From the NCBI GenBank assembly GCA_035517115.1, contig DATIZL010000019.1, positions 1 to 25,884 of the forward strand: DNA of 25,884 nt. Direction: 5' to 3'. The translations under genes and the position numbers were made by a program. Positions 1 to 6,940 of the stretch are shown one piece after another. Numbering within the stretch: position 1 is the first letter of the stretch; the number at the start of each line of letters is the position of its first letter. This DNA is from Hyphomicrobium_A sp035517115 (GTDB lineage: Bacteria; Pseudomonadota; Alphaproteobacteria; Rhizobiales; Hyphomicrobiaceae). Below the pieces are notes generated by a model. The model made no database searches, was not told where the DNA came from, and saw only the letters and a list, made by a program, of their open reading frames with translations.

Positions 1-324
1 CTCGCCTTCTACGACTACGAGGCCAAGTACGCCCCCGGCGGCTCCAAGCACGTGCTCCCGGCCGAAATTTCACCCGATGTTTACCAATTGGTCCGGAAAT
101 ACACGTTGGCTGCCTGCCGGGCGCTCGGCTGTCGTGGCGCGGCGCGGGCCGACTTTCGCTACGACGACAGGGCCGACGGGGCGGGCGAGCTGATCTGTCT
201 CGAGGTCAATACCCAGCCGGGGATGACGGAAACCTCTTTGGTCCCCGAGCTGGCTCAACATGCGGGCTGGTCCTTCGGCGAGCTCGTGCGCTTTTTGGTC
301 GAGGACGCGAGTTGCAACAGGTAG
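1..324 (+). CDS. ddl: D-alanine--D-alanine ligase, C-terminal part (5' end outside window)
   Basis: This is the last 107 codons of an ATP-grasp D-Ala-D-Ala ligase, the cytoplasmic enzyme that makes the dipeptide for peptidoglycan precursors. The frame is open from base 1 (LAFYDYEAKYAPGG...) and ends at TAG 322-324. Two family hallmarks are visible. The first is the stretch from the Y-P-G-G segment to LPAEIS. The second is the closing metal/phosphate-binding segment ICLEVNTQPGMTETSLVPE, where the Glu and Asn bind Mg2+ in the family. The in-frame ATG at 52 is internal, not a start. The gene overlaps ftsQ by 13 nt, the usual coupling in this cluster. The neighbours ftsQAZ confirm it as the dcw copy, often called ddlB. 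No anomaly is seen in the visible part. Confidence 0.95.
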   Translation, partial: LAFYDYEAKYAPGGSKHVLPAEISPDVYQLVRKYTLAACRALGCRGAARADFRYDDRADGAGELICLEVNTQPGMTETSLVPELAQHAGWSFGELVRFLVEDASCNR

Positions 325-1253
325 GGGGCGTTGCTGAATCCTCGTGGCGGGTGCAACACGCACCGGCGCCCGGCACCCCTCAGGCCCTCCCGACCGACCT
401 CCAAAACAGCCAACCGGCCTCTCAGTCAGGGCCGCTTCCTCCCTCGCCCCTTACCCGCCGCCTGCAGCGCCGGCGCGCCTACGGCCGCAAACTCGGTCTC
501 GCGGTCTTCGCCGCCCTGTCCGGGGCGCTCGCCTTCTCGCTGCTGACGGATGCCGGCCGCGAGACGCGCGCGGCTATGTCGCTGCTGCCGGACGCCGATC
601 AGGTGCTGTTCTGGACCGGGCTGCGGCTTGATCAGGTCGCCTTGAGCGGGCAGCGCTTCACGCCGGACTCCGACATCTTCGACGCTCTCGATCTCGCCAA
701 CGCGCGCTCGCTCCTGACCTTCCACAGCAATGCCGCGCGCGAGCGCATCGAGGCGCTGCCGTGGATCGAAACGGCAAGCATCACCAGAGAGATCCCCGGC
801 GCACTCGAGGTGCGCGTCACCGAGCGCAAGCCTACCGCGCTGTGGCTGCATGAAGGACGTGAGATCCTCATCGATTCCACCGGCCGCGTGCTTTCGGCCT
901 TGAAGCCCGGAACCGCCGTAAAGCTTCCGCGCGTTGCCGGTGAGGGGGCACCCGAGCACGCGCAGGCGCTGCTCGAGCTGCTCGCGCGCTACCCGGCGAT
1001 CGCCGCGCGCTTCGAGCTCGCCGAGCGCATGGGCGAGCGGCGCTGGTCGCTGCACTTCAAGAACGGCGTCAGGATAGAGCTCGGCGCCGACCGCGAGGCG
1101 ATCGCGTTGGCCGCTCTGTCGTCCGCCGCGGACCTCGGCAAGCTGCTCAATGGCCGCGATCTCATCATCGATCTGCGCACCAGGGGCCGCATCACGGTGC
1201 GTCCCGCGGGCCCCGAGGCCCGGGCGCAGACCGCATCCAACACGCAGAGCTGA
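312..1253 (+). CDS. ftsQ: Cell division protein FtsQ
   Basis: FtsQ is the bitopic inner-membrane divisome protein that links early (FtsA/FtsZ) and late (FtsB/L/W/I) division proteins. The 313 residues show a long proline-rich cytoplasmic N-terminus (about 1-47), a basic patch RRLQRRRAYGRK, one transmembrane helix (about 61-79), then a periplasmic POTRA domain (about 105-175, beginning DQVALSGQRF) and the FtsQ beta domain containing TERKPTALWLHEG. The TTG start at 312 has GAGGA at 301-305 with 6-7 nt spacing and overlaps the end of ddl. A GTG at 351 is a possible alternative start that would remove 13 residues but has a weaker ribosome site. The stop is TGA 1251-1253, 17 nt before ftsA. Identity is firm from domain order and position; the exact start is not. 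Confidence 0.93.
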   Translation: MQQVGGVAESSWRVQHAPAPGTPQALPTDLQNSQPASQSGPLPPSPLTRRLQRRRAYGRKLGLAVFAALSGALAFSLLTDAGRETRAAMSLLPDADQVLFWTGLRLDQVALSGQRFTPDSDIFDALDLANARSLLTFHSNAARERIEALPWIETASITREIPGALEVRVTERKPTALWLHEGREILIDSTGRVLSALKPGTAVKLPRVAGEGAPEHAQALLELLARYPAIAARFELAERMGERRWSLHFKNGVRIELGADREAIALAALSSAADLGKLLNGRDLIIDLRTRGRITVRPAGPEARAQTASNTQS

Positions 1254-1259
1254 AGGTTT

Positions 1260-1264
1260 GGGAG
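1260..1264 (+). promoter_or_regulatory. Ribosome binding site of ftsA that decides its start
   Basis: GGGAG lies 6 nt before ATG 1271. The frame is also open from a TTG at 1265, but that codon directly abuts the Shine-Dalgarno and could not be used with it. ATG 1271 is therefore chosen. Confidence 0.7.
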
Positions 1265-1270
1265 TTGACG

Positions 1271-2539
1271 ATGCTGAACCGCGAACGAACCGAAAGCAGG
1301 CACGCCGCGATCGTTGGCCTGCTCGACATCGGCACGAGCAAGATCGCCTGCCTCATCGCCGCCATCGAGCCGGGCGAGGGGCAGCCGACCGCGCGCGCCA
1401 AGGTGCTGGGCGTCGGGCACATGCGGGCGAAGGGCCTCAAGGCCGGGGTCATCACCGATCTCGCCGAGGCCGAGGCCGCAATCCGCGCAACCATCGCGCA
1501 AGCCGAGCGCATGGCCCACGTCACCTTGGAGGAGGTGTTCGTATCGGTCTCGTGCGGGCGGCTGCAGTCGTCGAACTTCACGGCTACCGCCGACATCGAG
1601 GGGGGCATCGTGCGCTCCGAGGACATCGACCGGCTGATGGGTGCTGCGCGCGCCTATGCCGAGCGCGATGGGCGCACGCTCATCCATCTCAATCGCATCG
1701 GCTTCCGTCTCGACGGCGTCGCCGGCAGCAGCGATCCGCGCGGAATGGCGGCGGCGAAGATTTCCGCCGACTTGCACACCGTCTCCGCGGACGAGGGGCC
1801 GGTCCGCAACCTCTTGCTGGTCGTCGACCGCTGTTATCTTTCGGCGCGCGCGCTCGTCGCGGCGCCCTACGCGAGCGCTGTTGCCGCCACCAGCGAGGAG
1901 GAGCGGCGCCTCGGCGTCACCTGCATCGACATCGGCGGCGGTACGGCCAACGTCGCGGCGTTCCTCGAGGGTCACTTCATCCACGCGGCGACGGTCCCCA
2001 TGGGCGGGCACCACATCACCCACGACATCGCCCACGCGTTGCAGATGCCGCTTGCGGAGGCCGAGCGAATCAAGACGTTGTATGGCACAATGATCCCCGC
2101 TCAGTCGGACGAGCATGAGGCCTTTTCCTTTGAGCTCGCGGGCGAGGAGGAAGGCGCTCGCGGCCGTGCGACGAAGGCGCAGTTGGCCGCCATCATCCGC
2201 CCGCGGGTCGCCGACATCTTAGGGCTCGTGCGCGAGCGGATGGAGCAGGCGGGAGTGAGTGCCTCGGCCGGGGAGCGCGTGGTGCTCACCGGAGGTACCA
2301 GCGGGCTCGTAGGGCTCGGGGAGTTTGCCGCCAACACGCTTGGCCGCCCGGTGCGGGTCGCCAAGCCCCACCAGGTTGGCGGGTTGCCGCAGGGCGTGAC
2401 CAGTCCGGCGTTCTCGACAGTAGCGGGCCTTCTCGCCGTAGCCGCGGCCGGAGGCGAGCAGACGGCAGCGTACGGGGGCGCCGAGGGAGCGGGTTATTTC
2501 GGACGCGTCGGGCAATGGCTGAAGGCCGGGTTCGGTTGA
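1271..2539 (+). CDS. ftsA: Cell division protein FtsA
   Basis: FtsA is the actin-like ATPase that tethers FtsZ filaments to the cytoplasmic membrane and recruits later divisome proteins. From ATG 1271 it has 422 residues, a normal family length. The actin-fold motifs are in order: phosphate-1 loop VGLLDIGTSKIACLIA near the N-terminus, the SHS2 (1C) insertion covering about residues 90-190, the phosphate-2 loop CIDIGGGTANVAAF, and the adenosine motif VVLTGGTSGLVGLGE. The last residues (GRVGQWLKAGFG) form the amphipathic membrane-targeting helix typical of FtsA. It lies between ftsQ and ftsZ, co-directional, with a 17-nt gap upstream and 103 nt downstream. Nothing is missing or broken. Confidence 0.97.
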   Translation: MLNRERTESRHAAIVGLLDIGTSKIACLIAAIEPGEGQPTARAKVLGVGHMRAKGLKAGVITDLAEAEAAIRATIAQAERMAHVTLEEVFVSVSCGRLQSSNFTATADIEGGIVRSEDIDRLMGAARAYAERDGRTLIHLNRIGFRLDGVAGSSDPRGMAAAKISADLHTVSADEGPVRNLLLVVDRCYLSARALVAAPYASAVAATSEEERRLGVTCIDIGGGTANVAAFLEGHFIHAATVPMGGHHITHDIAHALQMPLAEAERIKTLYGTMIPAQSDEHEAFSFELAGEEEGARGRATKAQLAAIIRPRVADILGLVRERMEQAGVSASAGERVVLTGGTSGLVGLGEFAANTLGRPVRVAKPHQVGGLPQGVTSPAFSTVAGLLAVAAAGGEQTAAYGGAEGAGYFGRVGQWLKAGFG

Positions 2540-2595
2540 TCGAGCCTCGAGAAATGAAAGGCGCATCGGCCCGGCGCCATGAGCGGGAGAGGCGA

Positions 2596-2646
2596 ATGCC
2601 TGAAGGGCTCGGTCGAGCGGCTGATGGGAGCGCGCGGGCACGATGA
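2596..2646 (+). CDS. Possible 16-codon leader ORF overlapping the ftsZ start
   Basis: An ATG at 2596, preceded by GGGAG at 2585-2589 (6-nt gap), opens a 16-codon frame ending in TGA 2644-2646. That TGA overlaps the ftsZ ATG (2643) as ATGA. The same frame could also start at ATG 2554 (30 codons), which has only a weak ribosome site. Translation of this leader would deliver ribosomes to the ftsZ start, whose own GGGAG (2626-2630) is 12 nt away, rather far. The peptide is Arg/Gly/Ala rich and resembles nothing I recognise. Short open frames are common by chance in GC-rich DNA, so this is a suggestion only. Confidence 0.2.
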   Translation: MPEGLGRAADGSARAR

Positions 2647-4352
2647 GCATCAAGCTGCAGCTTCCCAAGCTCACGGATTTGAAGCCGCGCATCACCGTGC
2701 TCGGTGTCGGCGGCGCGGGCTGTAACGCCATCAACAACATGATCGCTGCGGGCCTGGAAGGCGTCGACTTCGTCGTCGCCAACACGGACGCGCAGGCGCT
2801 TGCCGCCTCGAGCGCCGAGCACCGCCTGCAGCTCGGCGTCAACCTCACCGAAGGGCTCGGCGCCGGCTCGCGCCCCGAGATCGGCGAGGCGGCGGCGGAA
2901 GAGGCGATCGACGACATCCGCTCGCACATCGCCGGCTCGCACATGGTCTTCATCGCCGCCGGCATGGGCGGCGGCACCGGCACTGGCGCGGCGGGCGTCA
3001 TTGCGCGCGTGGCCAAGGAGCTCGGCATCCTGACCGTCGGCATCGTGACGAAGCCGTTCCACTTCGAGGGTGCGCGGCGCATGCGCATCGCCGAGGTCGG
3101 CATCGCCGAGGTGCGCAAGCACGTCGACACCCTCATCGTCATTCCCAACCAGAATCTATTCCGCATCGCCAACGAGAAGACGACCTTCGCGGAAGCGTTC
3201 GTGCTAGCCGACCAGGTGCTCTACTCGGGCGTCGCCTGCATCGTCGATCTCATCATCAAGGAAGGCCTGATCAACCTCGACTTTGCGGATGTGCGCACCG
3301 TCATGAGCGGCATGGGCTCGGCCGTCATGGGCACGGGCGAGGCTTCCGGCGACCAGCGCGCGACCATCGCGGCCGAGGAGGCGATCGCCAACCCGCTGCT
3401 CGACGACGTATCGCTCAAGGGCGCGCGCGGGCTGCTGCTGTCGATTACCGGCGGGCGCAACCTCACCCTCTACGAGGTGGACGAGGCCGCGAGCCGGGTG
3501 CGTCAGGAGGTCGATCCCGAGGCCAACATCATCGTAGGCGCCACGTTCGACGAGATCCTTGGCGACCGCGTGCGCGTGTCCATCGTCGCCTCGGGCATGA
3601 TGCGGACCGAAGGCGCTTCGAACGAGGCTGCGCGCAGCCCAAGGTCGCGTGCCGACATGCGCGCACGCGCGTCACAAGCGGCAGCCGCACCGGAGCGGCC
3701 CGCATCGTCCTACGCCCGTGCGGGCGAGGACGAGGACATCAAGCGCCGCCTGTCGGAAGCGATCGAGCACGCGCACGAGACGAGCGCCCGGCAGACGCCG
3801 CCGGCGGTGCCGCCCTCCAACGGCGCAGCGCTACCACAGGCGCATCGCGAGACTTGGCGCGCGCCCGGCAACGTGCTCATCGAGGAAGGTTTCTCGCCGG
3901 CGGCATGGCCGCAGCCAGCTGCGCGCTCGCCCGATCATGAGGGTGATGCAACTGCTGCGCGGCCGGAGCAGTTTACGCCGGCGCCACCCTCCGACATTCG
4001 CCGCGGCGCGCGCCGCATCCCAGACGTCGACGACTTCCCGCCAGTCGCGCAGCGCGAGTATCGCGCCAAGGTCGGACATGCCAGCACCACGCCGCCCCCT
4101 CCGCCCCGAGTCGCGGACGGGCGAGGCCCGCCGGAGGAAGCGCCGCGCCGCGGGCTGCTACAACGCATCATCAATCGCGCGCGGCGCTCGCACGAGCCGG
4201 AGGCTTCCTCCAAGTTCGATGGAGAGCCGCTTGAAGCGGATCGCGGTGGCGAGGGTCAGAGCTGGTGGCACCGTGCGAATGATTCGAGCCCGGACGACCC
4301 GAACGGCGAAGATGCGCCCCTTCCGATTGTGTTCAATCGCCTGCGCAAGTAG
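2643..4352 (+). CDS. ftsZ: Cell division protein FtsZ (long form, atypical C-terminal tail)
   Basis: FtsZ is the tubulin-like GTPase that forms the division ring. The 569-residue frame starts at ATG 2643; an in-frame TGA at 2622 rules out an earlier start. The globular domain (about 1-320) has the nucleotide-binding N-terminus ITVLGVGGAGCNAINNM, the tubulin signature GGGTGTG at 109-115, and the T7 loop NLDFADVRTV with the catalytic Asp residues 213 and 216. A long disordered linker (about 325-555), rich in Ala, Pro, Arg and Glu, carries DVDDFPPVAQREYRAKVG, which resembles rhizobial FtsZ linkers. E. coli FtsZ has 383 residues; long linkers are normal in this order. The extreme C-terminus reads APLPIVFNRLRK instead of the conserved IPAFLRRQ-type peptide that binds FtsA and other partners. 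The other two frames over the last codons do not encode the canonical peptide either. Confidence 0.97.
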   Translation: MSIKLQLPKLTDLKPRITVLGVGGAGCNAINNMIAAGLEGVDFVVANTDAQALAASSAEHRLQLGVNLTEGLGAGSRPEIGEAAAEEAIDDIRSHIAGSHMVFIAAGMGGGTGTGAAGVIARVAKELGILTVGIVTKPFHFEGARRMRIAEVGIAEVRKHVDTLIVIPNQNLFRIANEKTTFAEAFVLADQVLYSGVACIVDLIIKEGLINLDFADVRTVMSGMGSAVMGTGEASGDQRATIAAEEAIANPLLDDVSLKGARGLLLSITGGRNLTLYEVDEAASRVRQEVDPEANIIVGATFDEILGDRVRVSIVASGMMRTEGASNEAARSPRSRADMRARASQAAAAPERPASSYARAGEDEDIKRRLSEAIEHAHETSARQTPPAVPPSNGAALPQAHRETWRAPGNVLIEEGFSPAAWPQPAARSPDHEGDATAARPEQFTPAPPSDIRRGARRIPDVDDFPPVAQREYRAKVGHASTTPPPPPRVADGRGPPEEAPRRGLLQRIINRARRSHEPEASSKFDGEPLEADRGGEGQSWWHRANDSSPDDPNGEDAPLPIVFNRLRK

Positions 4353-4630
4353 CCTCGCGAATGGCTGAAAAGCCTTGTTTTGCGGGCGTGTTTGTTCGGT
4401 AACACATCGTAAGAAACCGTGATTTGGCGCACATGTAAGGCTCAGAGTATCGTTCGCATCGTTAACGACGTTGTTCGCGATTATCCCCACGCTTCCAAGG
4501 GCGCAGCCGTCAAAGACGCCCAGGAAAGTTAACGCAGATCGCGGTTTGGGACGCGGACAATCGCCGGGGGTGGGACGTAGTCGAGGCTCTCTCGACGACC
4601 GTCGCCAAGAAGCATCGAGGGACGGCGCAT
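4353..4630. promoter_or_regulatory. ftsZ-lpxC intergenic region with a weak promoter candidate
   Basis: This 278-nt stretch has no credible gene. It is visibly less GC-rich than its flanks at about 4370-4520, as expected for a promoter region. One sigma70-like pair on the plus strand is TTGGCG (4424-4429) and TATCGT (4448-4453) with an 18-nt spacer, which could serve lpxC with a leader of about 170 nt. The match is modest. No clear intrinsic terminator follows ftsZ. The lpxC ribosome site GAGGGA is at 4617-4622, 8 nt before the ATG. Confidence 0.3.
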
Positions 4631-5566
4631 ATGTCGAATCGATTTATCGGCGCGCGACAAACCACGATTGCGCGCGAGATCGAGGTGACAGGGACGGGGG
4701 TCCACAGCGGAGCGCCAGTATCGGTTATCCTGCATCCTGCAGCAGCCGACACTGGGCTCCGTTTTCTTGTCACCAAGCGCGGCCGGGTGGCCGCTGAAAT
4801 TCCTGCCAACGTTGATCACGTCAAGAACCTGACGCTTTGCACGGTGCTCGGCGACGACACCGGGATCACCGTCGGCACTGTCGAGCATCTTCTTGCCGCC
4901 CTGCGCGGTCTTGCGGTCGACAACTGCATCATCGAGATCGACAGCAAGGAAGTGCCGATCATGGACGGCAGCGCGGCACCCTTCGTCGACCTGATCGACG
5001 AGGTCGGCCTGCGCGAGCTCTCCGCCCCGCGCCGGTACATCAAGGTTCTAAAACCGATCCGCGTCGAGGAAGGCGAGAGCTGGGGCGAGCTCGTCCCCCA
5101 CGCCGGCTTCCATCTCGACGTCGAGATCGACTTTTCCACTCCGCTCATCGGCTGTCAGCGCGTTTCCTACGAGATGAGCCCTGGAATCTTCCGTAACGAA
5201 ATCTGCCGCGCCCGCACCTTTGGTTTCATGAGCGATGTGGAGCGCCTCTGGAAAGCCGGCCTTGCGCTCGGCGCCAACCTCAACAACACCATCGCCATCG
5301 GCGAGAACAAGATCATGAACCGGGACGGCCTCCGCCATCCGGAGGAGTTCGTGCGCCACAAGATGCTGGACGCGGTCGGCGATCTGGCGCTCGCCGGGAA
5401 GCCGCTGCTCGCGGCCTACCGCTCGGTCCGCGGCGGCCACCGCCTCAACTCGCTGGTGCTGAAGGCGCTCTTCGCCGACGCCGAGGCGTGGACGCTCGTC
5501 CAGTCTCCGCGCGTGCGGGAGCGGGCGCCGGTCGACATCGGCTTTGCGGTGGCGGCAGGGGAGTAA
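4631..5566 (+). CDS. lpxC: UDP-3-O-acyl-N-acetylglucosamine deacetylase LpxC
   Basis: LpxC is the cytosolic zinc amidase that removes acetate from UDP-3-O-acyl-GlcNAc, the committed step of lipid A synthesis. It has 311 residues, the usual length. The start is TVEHLL-type in family context and ATG 4631 has GAGGGA 8 nt upstream. Visible family motifs are GTGVHSG (about 21-27), TVEHLLAAL with zinc ligand His86, VPIMDGSAAPF (108-118), RARTFGF (193-199), and FVRHKMLDAVGDL with ligands His243 and Asp247. These match E. coli His79, His238 and Asp242. It follows ftsZ at the end of the dcw cluster, as in most proteobacteria, and precedes bamD, so envelope genes run together here. No unusual feature is seen. 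Confidence 0.98.
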   Translation: MSNRFIGARQTTIAREIEVTGTGVHSGAPVSVILHPAAADTGLRFLVTKRGRVAAEIPANVDHVKNLTLCTVLGDDTGITVGTVEHLLAALRGLAVDNCIIEIDSKEVPIMDGSAAPFVDLIDEVGLRELSAPRRYIKVLKPIRVEEGESWGELVPHAGFHLDVEIDFSTPLIGCQRVSYEMSPGIFRNEICRARTFGFMSDVERLWKAGLALGANLNNTIAIGENKIMNRDGLRHPEEFVRHKMLDAVGDLALAGKPLLAAYRSVRGGHRLNSLVLKALFADAEAWTLVQSPRVRERAPVDIGFAVAAGE

Positions 5567-5705
5567 TCTCTCAGATCGGATTTTGACGGCGCGGCCCGGC
5601 TCTCCTCGAGCGGGCTGCGTTCCGTTTTGGCCGCGGGAAGTGCATATGCGGCCACGGCAAAAGCCCAACAACAACCATAATCACCGCCTAGCCAGAGGGA
5701 GAGTG

Positions 5706-5745
5706 CGGACAGCTCCGAGAAGGCGGTTTCGCCGCCCTCGGTCCG
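5706..5745 (+). terminator. Strong interrupted hairpin after lpxC (terminator or attenuator candidate)
   Basis: Three nested arms pair: CGGA (5706-5709) with TCCG (5742-5745), CCGAG (5715-5719) with CTCGG (5737-5741), and GGCGG (5722-5726) with CCGCC (5732-5736), around a TTTCG loop. There are one-sided bulges of 5 and 2 nt. That is 14 base pairs, mostly GC. No U-run follows, so it is not a textbook intrinsic terminator. It sits 140 nt after the lpxC stop and 86 nt before the bamD start. Confidence 0.4.
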
Positions 5746-5769
5746 TGTGCTAGGGGTGGCGCACGGGGA

Positions 5770-5785
5770 CGTGCGGGATCGCACG
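5770..5785. repeat. Inverted repeat upstream of bamD
   Basis: CGTGCG (5770-5775) and CGCACG (5780-5785) are perfect inverted copies around GGAT. A partly overlapping pair, GCAC (5761-5764) and GTGC (5771-5774), offers an alternative fold. The element ends 46 nt before the bamD ATG and could be an operator or a leader hairpin; function is unknown. Confidence 0.35.
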
Positions 5786-5831
5786 AGGGGTGGGTACGGT
5801 GAGCCAACGGCACCGAGAAGAAGGCAGGCTC

Positions 5832-6830
5832 ATGCGGCGCGAGGGGACACGGAAAAATTTGAGCGCGCGGCAGGCTCTGAAAGCGCTTGCGTCCGCCGCC
5901 TGCATTGCGGCGTTGGCGGGCTGCGCCTCGAGCGGTGACGCAGCCAAGGCGCTGAACCCCGATCCACCATCCAAGATGTACGGCGACGCCGATGCCCTCA
6001 TGACCAAGGGCAAGTTCGAGGACGCGGCGAAGAAATTCGAGGACGTCGACCGCGAGCACCCGTATTCGCCGGAAGCGCGCCGCGCCATCGTGATGGCGGC
6101 CTACGCCTACTACAAGGACGGCAAGCTGCCGGAGGCGATCGCCTCGGCCGAGCGCTACACGACGCTGCACCCCGGCACCAAGGAAGCCCCATTCGCGCAC
6201 TTCATCATCGCATCCGCCTATTTCGACCAGATGGGGCAGCCCGACCGCGACCAGGAGGCAACGCGCAAGGCGCTGGCCGAGCTCAAGACCTTGAAGACGC
6301 GCTACCCCGACAGCCAGTACGCCCAGAACGCCGACAACCGCATCCGCCTGTGTCAGGACACGCTCGCCGCCCAGGAGATGAACGTCGGGCGCTACTACAT
6401 GCAGCACAACAATCCGGTGGCGGCGATCAATCGCTTCAAGACGGTCGTCACCGACTACCAGACGACGGCGCACGTCGAGGAGGCGCTCTACCGCCTGACC
6501 GCTGCGTACATGGCGCTCGGCATCGTGCCGGAAGCGCAGAACGCTGCCGCCGTGCTGGGGCACAACTTCCCCAACTCGAGCTGGTACAAGGAATCCTACG
6601 CGCTGTTGCAGAAGCAGGGCCTGCAGCCGGCCACCAGCAGTGGCTCTTGGCTCGCCAATATCTTCAGCTCGAGCCCGAAAGTGCAGCCGGCCGCTGCCGC
6701 GCCCGCGGCGCCCAAGCAGCCTGAGCCGGCCCCCGCTGCCGTCCCGCCCACGCCGGAGCAGAAGAAGCCGGACCCGTGGGCCCCCGTCGGGCCGCCGCCG
6801 CCCTCCACGCTCGGCGGACCGGCGTCGTAG
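5832..6830 (+). CDS. bamD: Outer membrane protein assembly factor BamD (lipoprotein)
   Basis: BamD is the essential lipoprotein of the BAM complex, which inserts beta-barrel proteins into the outer membrane. From ATG 5832 it has 332 residues, with a purine-rich ribosome site AGAAGAAGG ending about 8 nt upstream. The frame is open further upstream (GTG 5790), but only the ATG gives a proper signal peptide: basic start, hydrophobic core, lipobox L-A-G-Cys31. The mature part begins DPPSKMYGDADALMTKGKF and carries about five TPR-like helical repeats (roughly 47-270), including YSPEARRAIVMAAYAYYKDG. The last 60 or so residues are a Pro/Ala-rich low-complexity tail; E. coli BamD has about 245 residues and no such tail. 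The position between lpxC and the recN/ligA slot is typical of Hyphomicrobiales. Confidence 0.93.
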   Translation: MRREGTRKNLSARQALKALASAACIAALAGCASSGDAAKALNPDPPSKMYGDADALMTKGKFEDAAKKFEDVDREHPYSPEARRAIVMAAYAYYKDGKLPEAIASAERYTTLHPGTKEAPFAHFIIASAYFDQMGQPDRDQEATRKALAELKTLKTRYPDSQYAQNADNRIRLCQDTLAAQEMNVGRYYMQHNNPVAAINRFKTVVTDYQTTAHVEEALYRLTAAYMALGIVPEAQNAAAVLGHNFPNSSWYKESYALLQKQGLQPATSSGSWLANIFSSSPKVQPAAAAPAAPKQPEPAPAAVPPTPEQKKPDPWAPVGPPPPSTLGGPAS

Positions 6831-6940
6831 GTTGCTTTCCTCGTAGCTCGCGCGTTCTTGCGCAATTCCGGACGGCGATCCTGGCAGTTTTCGTGCCGGT
6901 CGGCTTCCGCTATGGGTGAGGCGACAACCGGAATGCGCCA

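Noticed and set aside
4290..4368. Frameshift at the end of ftsZ hiding a normal C-terminal peptide
   Set aside because: I read the other two frames over the last 80 nt and neither encodes an IPAFLRRQ-like peptide, so a single indel does not restore it.
4395..4475. CtrA-type sites (TTAA-N7-TTAA) between ftsZ and lpxC
   Set aside because: GTAA-like and GTTAAC words occur, but none has the required paired halves at the right spacing.
5544..5753. 69-codon frame across the lpxC-bamD gap
   Set aside because: It overlaps the end of lpxC, is Arg/Pro-rich, and runs through the strong hairpin; no ribosome site or family supports it.
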